DNA of 42,396 nt from positions 1-42,396 of IMG/VR virus record IMGVR_UViG_2199352024_000002. One strand, written 5' to 3'. Source of the stretch: a virus. The translations under genes were made by a program, and so were the position numbers. How positions within the stretch are numbered: the first letter of the stretch is position 1; each line of letters opens with the position of its first letter. Positions 19,060 through 24,972 of this stretch are shown in pieces. A model generated the notes under the pieces. The model had not been told where the DNA came from and searched no databases. It saw only the letters and a list, made by a program, of their open reading frames with translations.

Positions 19060-19139
19060 CTAATGTCTTTACCTTGCGCCATTAAGGCTGCAATATAAAT
19101 AACTAACCCCACAAGAGTAAGAGCGCCTAATAAAATCAT
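19056..19139 (-). CDS. 27-residue membrane microprotein
   Basis: Begins MILLGALTLVGLVIYIAALM and ends AQGKDIR. This is one hydrophobic helix with a short basic tail, probably in the inner membrane. The stop overlaps the nuclease start as ATGA and the start lies 5 bases after the previous gene's stop, so it fits the tightly packed coding pattern. The ribosome site is weak. Function unknown. Confidence 0.5.
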   Translation of the reverse strand: MILLGALTLVGLVIYIAALMAQGKDIR

Positions 19140-19144
19140 ATTTT

Positions 19145-19354
19145 TTAATCCGATTGATTGTTGCATGTCCAGTATTTCTCAACAGTCCCATTAGGATGTT
19201 CTAATACCTGATAAATATAACAATTGTTTTTCGATACCAATTCCAAATAATTCTTATTTTTGTCTTCAATAGAATTATTGATATAGGTTTTTATCATCAC
19301 AGAAACAGTTATTATAGCGGCCAATAGTATACAACATTTCAAATAAAAATTCAT
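19145..19354 (-). CDS. Small membrane-anchored protein, two periplasmic Cys
   Basis: 69 residues, excellent ribosome site (AGGAGG 5 bases upstream). An N-terminal signal-anchor (CCILLAAIITVSVMIKTYI) is followed by a polar region with Cys in NCYIYQ and YWTC that could form a disulphide outside the membrane. Not recognised. Early envelope proteins of this type can be exclusion or lysis-control factors, but nothing here proves it. Confidence 0.65.
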   Translation of the reverse strand: MNFYLKCCILLAAIITVSVMIKTYINNSIEDKNKNYLELVSKNNCYIYQVLEHPNGTVEKYWTCNNQSD

Positions 19355-19362
19355 TTTTCCTC

Positions 19363-19719
19363 CTAATTAAAATTTGGATCTAATCCTAATAAAGCTTTAT
19401 ACCTTATCTTCTCATCTTCCCAAGAATCAATCATTGACCACAATTCCTTATCTTCCTCTCCTTGCAAATTAAGCACTCTATACTCCACTTCTCCTCCTTC
19501 AGGAGGAAAAGAATCATCGATACTAAATCCAATTTTACCAGGAATATAAACAGACCAACTTAGCACAGCTATCTCACACAAAGTTCCACGTAGAACGTAT
19601 TTGAATCTATGTAAAATAGGACGTCCATCTATATGCCAATAACGAGCCCATTCTTGCTGCCATACTGACTGACCCTCATCATCGGATGGATAGTAATAAT
19701 CATACTCACTTTTACTCAT
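19363..19719 (-). CDS. Hypothetical acidic protein
   Basis: 118 residues, rich in Tyr, Trp, Asp and Glu (SEYDYYYPSDDEGQSVWQQE at the N-terminus). It is strongly acidic with no membrane segment, the composition seen in some phage inhibitors of host enzymes. First gene after the promoter at 19753-19781, with ribosome site GGAAA 7 bases before ATG. Unknown function. Confidence 0.65.
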   Translation of the reverse strand: MSKSEYDYYYPSDDEGQSVWQQEWARYWHIDGRPILHRFKYVLRGTLCEIAVLSWSVYIPGKIGFSIDDSFPPEGGEVEYRVLNLQGEEDKELWSMIDSWEDEKIRYKALLGLDPNFN

Positions 19720-19752
19720 TTTAAATTTCCTTTTCTAGTTAATGACAAAGAA

Positions 19753-19781
19753 AATATAGTATAAGTAACGGTATTTGTCAA
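19753..19781 (-). promoter_or_regulatory. Leftward early promoter
   Basis: On the minus strand, TTGACA (19781-19776), 17-base spacer and TATATT (19758-19753). An A/T-rich tract upstream (AATATTTTAACAAATATCA, up to about 19806) matches that of the leftward promoters at 26482 and 31046. It should drive the genes from 19719 down to the VRR-NUC gene. Confidence 0.75.
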
Positions 19782-19800
19782 TGATATTTGTTAAAATATT

Positions 19801-19965
19801 TTAACTTTCATCATCTTCAAGGAAAGAAAAGCATATTTTATTAACTACTGATTTAATCTCTTCAACCAAAAGATTGGTAGGCCATCCTTCTTGATAAGAA
19901 TGCGCAAGAACAATAGGAGCTAATGTTTTGATTAACTCCTCTTTTGTTGCTGTGCTTACTATCAT
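19801..19965 (-). CDS. 54-residue hypothetical protein
   Basis: Starts MIVSTATKEELIKTLAPIVL three bases after the stop of the SSB-like gene and ends CFSFLEDDES, an acidic tail. Predicted helical and soluble. The reading frame stays open exactly to the promoter region at 19800, consistent with a real gene ending the upstream transcription unit. Function unknown. Confidence 0.6.
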   Translation of the reverse strand: MIVSTATKEELIKTLAPIVLAHSYQEGWPTNLLVEEIKSVVNKICFSFLEDDES

Positions 19966-19968
19966 CAA

Positions 19969-20397
19969 TTAGAAAGGAATTTTGTCGTTAAATGATTTGT
20001 CAGGAGCTGGGACTTTTAAAATGTCTGTAGCATCTAAAACATTCTTAATGTTGTTATATTTATCATTAATAATCACTTCAATTAGGGCTTTTCCGCCTAT
20101 AAATTGCTTATAATTGGTTTCAGCCTTCATGTCTAAAGCGCGCCTAATCTTATTAAGATTAACTTTAGCCATATTATGGGCACCATCAGTTTTACCTGAA
20201 TAATAAAGGCGTTGATTAACCGTATATTGCCCCTCGTCTGTCGCAACCCTCCATTTTATAAGGGTATATTCTGCGCCCATGGGTTCGATTTCATCTGAGA
20301 CCTCAGCAATAGTAGCCAAGTAATTTCCTGGCTCTAAAAGATGGTATTCTTTTTCCACTGGCTCTTGGTATTCTCCAGCCCAATCATTAACTGTCAT
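19969..20397 (-). CDS. Putative single-stranded-DNA-binding partner protein (DUF669-like)
   Basis: 142 residues, starting one base after the stop of the Sak4-like ATPase gene. The beta-rich core (GNYLATIAEVSDEIEPMG ... TLIKWRVATDEGQYTVNQRL) resembles the DUF669-like proteins that accompany phage recombinases. The last residues, FNDKIPF, resemble the C-terminal tip (DDIPF) by which SSB recruits partner enzymes, though one acidic residue is replaced by Lys. The pairing suggests it coats ssDNA or delivers the recombinase. SSB-like function is inferred. Confidence 0.6.
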   Translation of the reverse strand: MTVNDWAGEYQEPVEKEYHLLEPGNYLATIAEVSDEIEPMGAEYTLIKWRVATDEGQYTVNQRLYYSGKTDGAHNMAKVNLNKIRRALDMKAETNYKQFIGGKALIEVIINDKYNNIKNVLDATDILKVPAPDKSFNDKIPF

Positions 20398-20398
20398 T

Positions 20399-21286
20399 CT
20401 ATTCTCCTATCTTTAATAACTCAGTAAATTTATCATCCATTCGTGGTGACACGGGAACTGCATCTCTTAACGCGCCTGAACGCAATTCTTCCCATTTCTC
20501 AGCGCCAATTTCCTTCGAGATTATACCACTATTTATCTCTTCGTATAATTCTAACGCTTTCTCCCGAAATTTTTCAAAGAGAGCAATGGGCGCATCCTCT
20601 CCTTTATTAAGCCATTCTAGCAATTTAACTGCTATTTCACTGGTAAATGGCTCAGGAATATCAGGGTTATCAAAGATTTTGGTCCTATCTTTTGAACAGA
20701 TAAAATTATGGTTCTGGTCTAAACTAAATAAAGTTGTGAACTCATATTCCATTCCTTCACGCTGGACCGCTTCAACTCCCACCTTTTGCGGGCGCATTTT
20801 GCCATTAACTTGAACTGTGTCATAAGCTGTTTTAGCCCTTAATGTGGCTATAACATGGCATTTAGAATTTAGAATAGTTTCAATCAGCTTATTATGTTCT
20901 GGTGTTATTTTATTCCAGGCTGTATAACTATTACCACTATTAGATGATTTGGTTATATTACTAACCATATCTAAACAACCACCTACTCCAGACCATTCGT
21001 GGGTTAAGGAATCGATAACAATAACATCATACCCAGAGTTTTCTATTAACTTTATGGCTTCGATATATCTTTTAGGCTCAAAGGGAGCTCCAAGTGAAAT
21101 AGTATCGTATTCTTTAAATTGGTCGGCATATAAAGAAGCGCTGCCAGCTTCAGTATCAATAACGCATACTTTTTCACCTAATTCACACGCCAATAATAAA
21201 GAGCTGTAGGTTTTACCAGAGCCTGCAGCTCCCATAATACCGAGTCTTAATTTCTGTTTTCTTTTAATCGCACGTTCGATTTTCAT
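20399..21286 (-). CDS. Sak4-like RecA-fold single-strand annealing ATPase (phage AAA family)
   Basis: 295 residues. Walker A GAAGSGKT (19-26), Walker B DVIVID (87-92), and a VIATLRAKT segment before a basic region match the short RecA-core phage ATPases (AAA_24, Sak4 type), which promote annealing and recombination with SSB. I chose ATG 21286, not an upstream in-frame codon, because GGAAGC lies 5 bases before it and it forms an ATGA overlap with the previous gene's stop. The SSB-like gene follows directly. Confidence 0.85.
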   Translation of the reverse strand: MKIERAIKRKQKLRLGIMGAAGSGKTYSSLLLACELGEKVCVIDTEAGSASLYADQFKEYDTISLGAPFEPKRYIEAIKLIENSGYDVIVIDSLTHEWSGVGGCLDMVSNITKSSNSGNSYTAWNKITPEHNKLIETILNSKCHVIATLRAKTAYDTVQVNGKMRPQKVGVEAVQREGMEYEFTTLFSLDQNHNFICSKDRTKIFDNPDIPEPFTSEIAVKLLEWLNKGEDAPIALFEKFREKALELYEEINSGIISKEIGAEKWEELRSGALRDAVPVSPRMDDKFTELLKIGE

Positions 21287-21645
21287 TGTTTGCTTCCTTT
21301 GGTTGATTTGAAACATCTGGAAATATATCTACCTATATATCCATATTTAATTTTAAATTTAATTGTATCCTTCCATTTAGCCAATCTATTATTAACTGAT
21401 TGCAATTTAAATAATACTCGATTTTCTTCCAACTCCTCAATGCGGCCAGAAAGGTCTGCAATATCAATTAATCTCAATCCATTTAGCATTTTAGTATTTG
21501 CCTCAGTAGCTTTATACATGGACTGCAGCACTTCAATAGAGAACTTTAGGGCTTGCATATCATCTTTAAGGTAAGTCAGCTCCTTTCGAAGAGCTATATA
21601 TTGATTATCCGTTAGCTCATCACCTTTAACTTCTTCATTCTTCAT
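21283..21645 (-). CDS. Coiled-coil hypothetical protein
   Basis: 120 residues, mostly helical with heptad-like Leu/Ile spacing (LTYLKDDMQALKFSIEVLQS; LSGRIEELEENRVLFKLQSV) and a basic C-terminus. Start ATG 21645 has GAGGAG 7 bases upstream. Its stop overlaps the ATPase start (ATGA). The position suggests a role with the recombination genes, but no family was recognised. Confidence 0.65.
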   Translation of the reverse strand: MKNEEVKGDELTDNQYIALRKELTYLKDDMQALKFSIEVLQSMYKATEANTKMLNGLRLIDIADLSGRIEELEENRVLFKLQSVNNRLAKWKDTIKFKIKYGYIGRYISRCFKSTKGSKQ

Positions 21646-21865
21646 TTGGATGCTCCTCAAAATGCTTAATTAATTGTTTTTTAATTAATTCGATTGAACT
21701 GCATATTTCCGATAGCTCCTCGTCATATATTAAAATATTCAGATATCCGTTATGCATAGATAATGTCGCAATATCATAAGCATGTTCATCGCCATCACAA
21801 TCAAATCTAGTTTTCTGGAAGGTATATGTGCTTCTTGATTTTATTATTATTTTAGTATCGCTCAT
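21635..21865 (-). CDS. Hypothetical protein, 76 residues
   Basis: Begins MSDTKIIIKSRSTYTFQKTR and ends in an acidic EEHPNEE. It overlaps the next gene by 11 bases and starts directly after the stop of a 13-codon frame. Mixed alpha/beta, soluble, two Cys. Similar in size and flavour to the next small gene upstream (21898-22134). Not recognised. Confidence 0.6.
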   Translation of the reverse strand: MSDTKIIIKSRSTYTFQKTRFDCDGDEHAYDIATLSMHNGYLNILIYDEELSEICSSIELIKKQLIKHFEEHPNEE

Positions 21866-21907
21866 CTAATTTTCCTCATTGCAAATATCACATATAATTA
21901 AATGCAT
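21866..21907 (-). CDS. Possible 13-residue micro-ORF (MHLIICDICNEEN)
   Basis: A 14-codon frame fits exactly between two genes: its ATG overlaps the end of the upstream gene and its TAG is directly followed by the ATG at 21865. GGAGGAGAAG ends 2 bases before its ATG. It carries a CxxC pair. It may be a translated coupling peptide rather than a functional protein. Confidence 0.3.
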   Translation of the reverse strand: MHLIICDICNEEN

Positions 21908-22134
21908 ATCTTCTCCTCCTTTTTTTCAAATTCACATGATTCCACCCCGCAAATATCTTTGACGGCATCAAGAACAAAAGATATCTGTTGTAAATTTAAA
22001 TCATTTTCAAATCTAACAGTATAAATCCTTCCTTTACGAGAATCCTCTATTAAAACGGTACCTAAATATGAATTATGCTCACCATTGATATGATAGGTCT
22101 CACTGGTTTCTTTTAAATATTTAAATTTATTCAT
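21898..22134 (-). CDS. Hypothetical protein, 78 residues
   Basis: Starts MNKFKYLKETSETYHINGEH. The start ATG at 22134 overlaps the previous gene's stop by 8 bases. Two Cys in KDICGVESCEFEKKEEKICI near the end, where the tail is Lys/Glu-rich. Probably mixed alpha/beta. Not recognised. Confidence 0.6.
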   Translation of the reverse strand: MNKFKYLKETSETYHINGEHNSYLGTVLIEDSRKGRIYTVRFENDLNLQQISFVLDAVKDICGVESCEFEKKEEKICI

Positions 22135-22426
22135 TTGACTCAATCTTATTTTCTAATGGATCAATAATTTGAATATTAGGAATGCTATCTAATATCTCCT
22201 GAGTGGTGGCCATTTCTAATTTAATAATGCGTTGCTTTAAATGATTAAGGTCTGCGCAAGCCATTGCATGAGAATGTGATAAATCACTTAATAATCTTCC
22301 CGTGTTAATTATTCTAGAACTTAAAAGTTCTAAACAGCTTTTAATATATCTATAACAACTAAAAGCCGCTAATATTCCAAGAATATTTGTTAAAGTAGTT
22401 AGCATGAAAATAAATTCTGGTGACAT
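22127..22426 (-). CDS. Small membrane protein with coiled-coil tail
   Basis: 99 residues. An N-terminal membrane helix (FIFMLTTLTNILGILAAFSC) is followed by a helical, heptad-like region to about residue 75 and a short acidic end. No signal cleavage site was seen, so it should be a single-pass inner-membrane protein with a cytoplasmic or periplasmic coiled coil. Unknown function. Confidence 0.6.
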   Translation of the reverse strand: MSPEFIFMLTTLTNILGILAAFSCYRYIKSCLELLSSRIINTGRLLSDLSHSHAMACADLNHLKQRIIKLEMATTQEILDSIPNIQIIDPLENKIESNE

Positions 22427-22427
22427 T

Positions 22428-22619
22428 TTAATGCTCCTTATTAAAATTACGTATCTTTAACTCTGTATATTGCGCTCCTAATTCATTCAATCTTGCCATG
22501 GAGGCCAGAATAAATTGCTCAATTACATCAAACCCTTCTTTTAAATCACTCATTAATTCGACAACTTTTCTTCCAGCTTCATTTAACAGCATATCATTTT
22601 TAAAATCATCATCATTCAT
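22428..22619 (-). CDS. Small helical hypothetical protein
   Basis: 63 residues from ATG 22619, which has GAGG 9 bases upstream. An in-frame ATG at 22625 is too close to that site. Predicted all-helical (AGRKVVELMSDLKEGFDVIE). Its start overlaps the stop of the 47-codon gene upstream. Unknown. Confidence 0.55.
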   Translation of the reverse strand: MNDDDFKNDMLLNEAGRKVVELMSDLKEGFDVIEQFILASMARLNELGAQYTELKIRNFNKEH

Positions 22620-22755
22620 TTTCATAATCCTCTGTTTTTAATTTTTCTATTTCCTCTTTCAAAAAATTCAGATTAATTCTACTGATAGCAGCAAGTTTAT
22701 CAAGCTCATCTATTTTATTTATTATCTTTCCATATTTGTTATCACTAGTATTCAT
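22612..22755 (-). CDS. 47-residue helical hypothetical protein
   Basis: Begins MNTSDNKYGKIINKIDELDK, ends EKLKTEDYENE. A simple amphipathic helix or short coiled coil. It is ATGA-coupled to the Gp157-like gene upstream and overlaps the following start, so it lies in an unbroken series of coupled small genes. Function unknown. Confidence 0.55.
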   Translation of the reverse strand: MNTSDNKYGKIINKIDELDKLAAISRINLNFLKEEIEKLKTEDYENE

Positions 22756-23273
22756 TTTATTTCTATCCTTTTTGTTGTTACTAATTCTACGCCATCAATT
22801 ATAGCACCATCTTTTATCGCATTCTTCAATTTAAGCTTATTAGGACTTACAATTGTTCGAATCTTTATATATTCTTGTGGTAATTTTTCAACCTCACATT
22901 GAACCGCCACAGCGCTTGGATTATTCTTTACATAGATGGTAAATTCTGAGCATTCAAGACTTTTAATTCCGCTCTCATTAAATTTAGTTAATAAATATTC
23001 CTTGAATTTATCTAACTTATTTTTTAATCTAACCCTTTTCTCACGCATATTATCTTCTTTTTTACGCATTTCTATTTCATAATTCTGCATGGCTGTTAAT
23101 TCGGCTTCGATATTTTTGCAATAAGCCCCTAAATCTTGTGCCATTTCATTAGATAATGCGCCAAGTGTATCCTCTAATGCATCAGATGGTAAGTCATCCA
23201 TTTTTTGAAGGAGTTCTATTTTGCCAAGAAAATCATTCGTTACTTCATATATATTAAACATCTTCTGTTCCAT
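22752..23273 (-). CDS. Siphovirus Gp157-like protein
   Basis: 173 residues. The layout matches the Gp157 family: a helical N-terminus (MFNIYEVTNDFLGKIELLQK), a long charged coiled coil (EIEMRKKEDNMREKRVRLKN), then a conserved beta end (IYVKNNPSAVAV ... LPQEYIKIRTIVSPNKLKLK ... KDGAIIDGVELV). Family members occur next to phage recombination genes, as here, and have been linked to phage resistance or DNA metabolism without a settled biochemical role. Confidence 0.82.
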   Translation of the reverse strand: MEQKMFNIYEVTNDFLGKIELLQKMDDLPSDALEDTLGALSNEMAQDLGAYCKNIEAELTAMQNYEIEMRKKEDNMREKRVRLKNKLDKFKEYLLTKFNESGIKSLECSEFTIYVKNNPSAVAVQCEVEKLPQEYIKIRTIVSPNKLKLKNAIKDGAIIDGVELVTTKRIEIK

Positions 23274-23289
23274 TAATTACAACCTTTTA

Positions 23290-23487
23290 TTAAGTAAATA
23301 CGCGCCCATCTTCGCATAAGATTGCTATATTCTCCGCTCGTCCGGCAATTTGTTTTACCACGCATCCTTCTGGTGGTTTTTTTTCAAGCCAATAAGAATA
23401 GCTCTCAGATGAAGAACCGTCCGGAACACAAGCTACAATGCTTATCATTAAAAACATTAACATAATTAATTTCATTTTATTAATCAT
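23290..23487 (-). CDS. Predicted lipoprotein
   Basis: 65 residues. A Lys-containing N-terminus, hydrophobic stretch (LIMLMFLMISIVA) and lipobox-like S-I-V-A-C place a lipidated Cys at residue 20 (16 if translation starts at the second ATG, 23475). The mature part is short and polar (PDGSSSESYSYWLEKKPPEG) with two more Cys. Early expression of an envelope lipoprotein suggests superinfection exclusion or receptor masking, by analogy with T5 Llp. That is inference. Confidence 0.65.
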   Translation of the reverse strand: MINKMKLIMLMFLMISIVACVPDGSSSESYSYWLEKKPPEGCVVKQIAGRAENIAILCEDGRVFT

Positions 23488-23490
23488 CCA

Positions 23491-23973
23491 TTAAGTCATA
23501 TCCATTTCTGGAACATCAATTGTTATTACTTCACCATCAGCACATAAATAACTAGTTGCAATATTTAATGAAGAAGAAGCATTTCCTTTAGGTGCAGCTC
23601 TAAAGAATGATTGAGCTCCTCCAAAGATGGCTGCATCTTTTTTGGCGTATGTCATATTACAAAATCGCACATCTGCCCCAGTAAAATTTGCACATCGTAT
23701 ATCAGCCCCTTTAAATGAAGCTGTTCTTAAAATAGCCCCTGTGAAATTGGCATTATAACAATTAGAACCGTTGAATTTCGCACCTATTAAATTGGCTTCG
23801 CGTAAATCCACATTTTCTAATACGCAATCCTCCAAATTAACATCCTTTAGGTAAGCTCCTCTTAAGGATATCTGTTTTTCAGCGCACTCTTCGATGACAT
23901 CACTCAATGATTCGTAATCTGCCTCATAGAGGCGTATGATTTTTCCATTACAATTTAAAATTTGTTTTTTCAT
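23491..23973 (-). CDS. Pentapeptide-repeat protein 1
   Basis: 160 residues. An N-terminal cap (VIEECAEKQISLRGA, 26-40) leads into pentapeptide repeats A(D/N)LxX from about 40 to 112 (AYLKD VNLED CVLEN VDLRE ANLIG), predicted to fold as a right-handed square beta helix. Such helices can mimic DNA (Qnr, MfpA), but the repeat tract is short and the target is unknown. Paralog of the gene at 25552: both have ISL(R/K)GA and AKK(D/N)...SFF. Confidence 0.8.
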   Translation of the reverse strand: MKKQILNCNGKIIRLYEADYESLSDVIEECAEKQISLRGAYLKDVNLEDCVLENVDLREANLIGAKFNGSNCYNANFTGAILRTASFKGADIRCANFTGADVRFCNMTYAKKDAAIFGGAQSFFRAAPKGNASSSLNIATSYLCADGEVITIDVPEMDMT

Positions 23974-23996
23974 TTAATTAACCCTACCTTTTTGAT

Positions 23997-24167
23997 TCAT
24001 TTAAATTTTATCTCCATGCATGTTGGTGATACTTCATATATCATATCTTCAAATACACCCATACTTTTACCACAGACTTTGCAATTTCCCTCTAAGAGAG
24101 CAGGATAACAATCTACAACAACACCATTTGGTTCAAAGTTTTTTAGATTGCAACATTTTTCATTCAT
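23997..24167 (-). CDS. 56-residue Cys-rich zinc-binding-like protein
   Basis: Starts MNEKCCNLKNFEPNGVVVDC. Seven features favour coding: a near-perfect ribosome site (AAGGAGGTG ending 3 bases before the start), ATGA coupling to the preceding microprotein, and Cys at 5, 6, 20, 29, 32 and 50, with CKVC forming a zinc-knuckle half-site. Ends MEIKFK. Function unknown. Confidence 0.65.
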   Translation of the reverse strand: MNEKCCNLKNFEPNGVVVDCYPALLEGNCKVCGKSMGVFEDMIYEVSPTCMEIKFK

Positions 24168-24250
24168 TTCACCTCCTTATTATCATTGATGGTTATAAGA
24201 AATGCCGCTATTATCAAGTATTGGCTTTTTCGATAATAAGTAGCATTCAT
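24164..24250 (-). CDS. 28-residue membrane microprotein
   Basis: Begins MNATYYRKSQYLIIAAFLIT. A short hydrophobic core is flanked by basic and acidic residues. ATGA overlaps tie it to the 31-residue peptide upstream and the Cys-rich gene downstream, and the latter's ribosome site lies within its last codons. Too short for any family call. Confidence 0.45.
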   Translation of the reverse strand: MNATYYRKSQYLIIAAFLITINDNKEVK

Positions 24251-24342
24251 TTATTTACCTTTCTTGTTAACAAAATCATAATAACACCACCTATTCCTAA
24301 TATACTTAAGAAAGCCATTAAAAAACTTAGTGGCACGACCAT
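24247..24342 (-). CDS. 31-residue membrane microprotein
   Basis: Begins MVVPLSFLMAFLSILGIGGV, ends LLTRKVNK. A single transmembrane helix with a basic end, positive-inside. Ribosome site GAGG 6 bases before ATG. Its start lies inside a 32-bp repeat also found beside the tRNA gene. The stop overlaps the next start (ATGA). Confidence 0.5.
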   Translation of the reverse strand: MVVPLSFLMAFLSILGIGGVIMILLTRKVNK

Positions 24343-24364
24343 ACTGACCTCATTCTTCTATCTG
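24333..24364. repeat. 32-bp imperfect direct repeat, copy 1
   Basis: 28 of 32 bases match 24627-24658. This copy covers the 3' end of the gene at 24350 and the ribosome site and start of the 31-residue peptide. The other copy ends inside the CCA of the tRNA gene. Confidence 0.75.
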
Positions 24365-24568
24365 TTCTGGGGTGGGGGATGATTCCAAGTCCCATCGAGA
24401 AAAATAATGAGGATCTACTTTATCAATTTCGAGAACTGCAATAGAGATTAAATTTAATCCTTTACACATTTCCAAACATTTTTCTTTGCTAGAAAAAACA
24501 CCAAGAATACCGGTGTCAACATAATACCAATCTTCTACAGATTGATCTAAAGCAATGTATACTTTCAT
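24350..24568 (-). CDS. Hypothetical protein, 72 residues
   Basis: Begins MKVYIALDQSVEDWYYVDTG, then VFSSKEKCLEMCKG with two Cys, and an acidic end. The pattern (MKVYI.L......W...V...S..EK......) resembles small phage proteins of unknown role that report or modify host state. Ribosome site GAGG 8 bases upstream, within the 15-bp repeat also found before 24961. Confidence 0.6.
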   Translation of the reverse strand: MKVYIALDQSVEDWYYVDTGILGVFSSKEKCLEMCKGLNLISIAVLEIDKVDPHYFSRWDLESSPTPEQIEE

Positions 24569-24579
24569 TTATCAATCCT
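24565..24579. repeat. 15-bp perfect direct repeat, copy 1
   Basis: TCATTTATCAATCCT on the plus strand, identical to 24958-24972. Each copy holds the ribosome site and start of a small leftward gene. The segment between the copies carries the tRNA gene and one Cys-rich gene. Confidence 0.8.
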
Positions 24580-24626
24580 CATTTTTAATGCTCTTTAAAA
24601 CTTCATTCAGCTTATTCTTACATTCA

Positions 24627-24658
24627 GCACAACCATGCTCACCTCATTCTCCTATCTG
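24627..24658. repeat. 32-bp imperfect direct repeat, copy 2
   Basis: 28 of 32 bases match 24333-24364. It lies directly beyond the tRNA 3' end. It is followed leftward by about 22 codons (24643-24572) reading GEHGCAECKNKLNEVLKSIK and NED with no start codon, which look like the tail of a lost Cys-rich gene. Confidence 0.75.
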
Positions 24659-24741
24659 GTGGGGCGAGTTAGATTCGAACTAACGAAGGCAGAGCCAACA
24701 GATTTACAGTCTGCCACCTTTAACCACTTGGATATCGCCCC
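24657..24741 (-). tRNA. tRNA-Tyr (GTA)
   Basis: 85 bases including an encoded CCA. Acceptor GGGGCGA pairs with TCGCCCC; D-arm region TCCAAGTGGTTAAAGG; anticodon stem GCAGA/TCTGT around loop CTGTAAA with anticodon GTA; class II variable arm GGC-TCT-GCC; T-arm GTTAG-TTCGAAT-CTAAC. The layout matches bacterial tyrosine tRNAs. It is the only tRNA I found. It sits within the early leftward transcript and could supply Tyr decoding to the Tyr-rich fibre and early proteins, or be a relic of a host junction. Confidence 0.95.
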
Positions 24742-24745
24742 TATA

Positions 24746-24961
24746 TTATTTAAGCCATTTCTTCCAATCATCAGGAGCAATGATTTGCACATATGGCGCT
24801 CGAAAATCATCATTCCAAATTTGCAAATCCATACATTGCCGATGCTTTTCAATAAAAAAGCATACATTTCTTGCGGCACCAAAACATTCTATGAAGCCAT
24901 ACTTCCCAATGATTACACTTTCGCAGCAGCTATTACATTGTAAATGATAATCAATACTCAT
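24746..24961 (-). CDS. Cys-rich protein, EKHRxC family copy 1
   Basis: 71 residues. CNSC (9-12) near the start, then CFFIEKHRQC (34-43) and an APDDWKKWL end. Paralog of the gene at 26031 (CEAC, CYFIEKHRKC, PNDWNVWL). The Cys/His pattern suggests one zinc site. Ribosome site GGATTG within the 15-bp repeat. The tRNA gene starts 5 bases after its stop. Function unknown. Confidence 0.65.
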   Translation of the reverse strand: MSIDYHLQCNSCCESVIIGKYGFIECFGAARNVCFFIEKHRQCMDLQIWNDDFRAPYVQIIAPDDWKKWLK

Positions 24962-24972
24962 TTATCAATCCT
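24958..24972. repeat. 15-bp perfect direct repeat, copy 2
   Basis: Identical to 24565-24579. Holds the ribosome site and start of the EKHRxC gene at 24961. Confidence 0.8.

Noticed and set aside
24572-24643. A 22-codon leftward gene with a CxxC pair
   Set aside because: The frame opens right after a stop and has no usable start codon; kept only as a possible gene remnant next to the repeat.
24657-24741. tRNA gene as an integration (att) site
   Set aside because: No integrase gene and no duplicated tRNA 3' end elsewhere in the genome. The 32-bp repeat covers only the last two bases of the tRNA.
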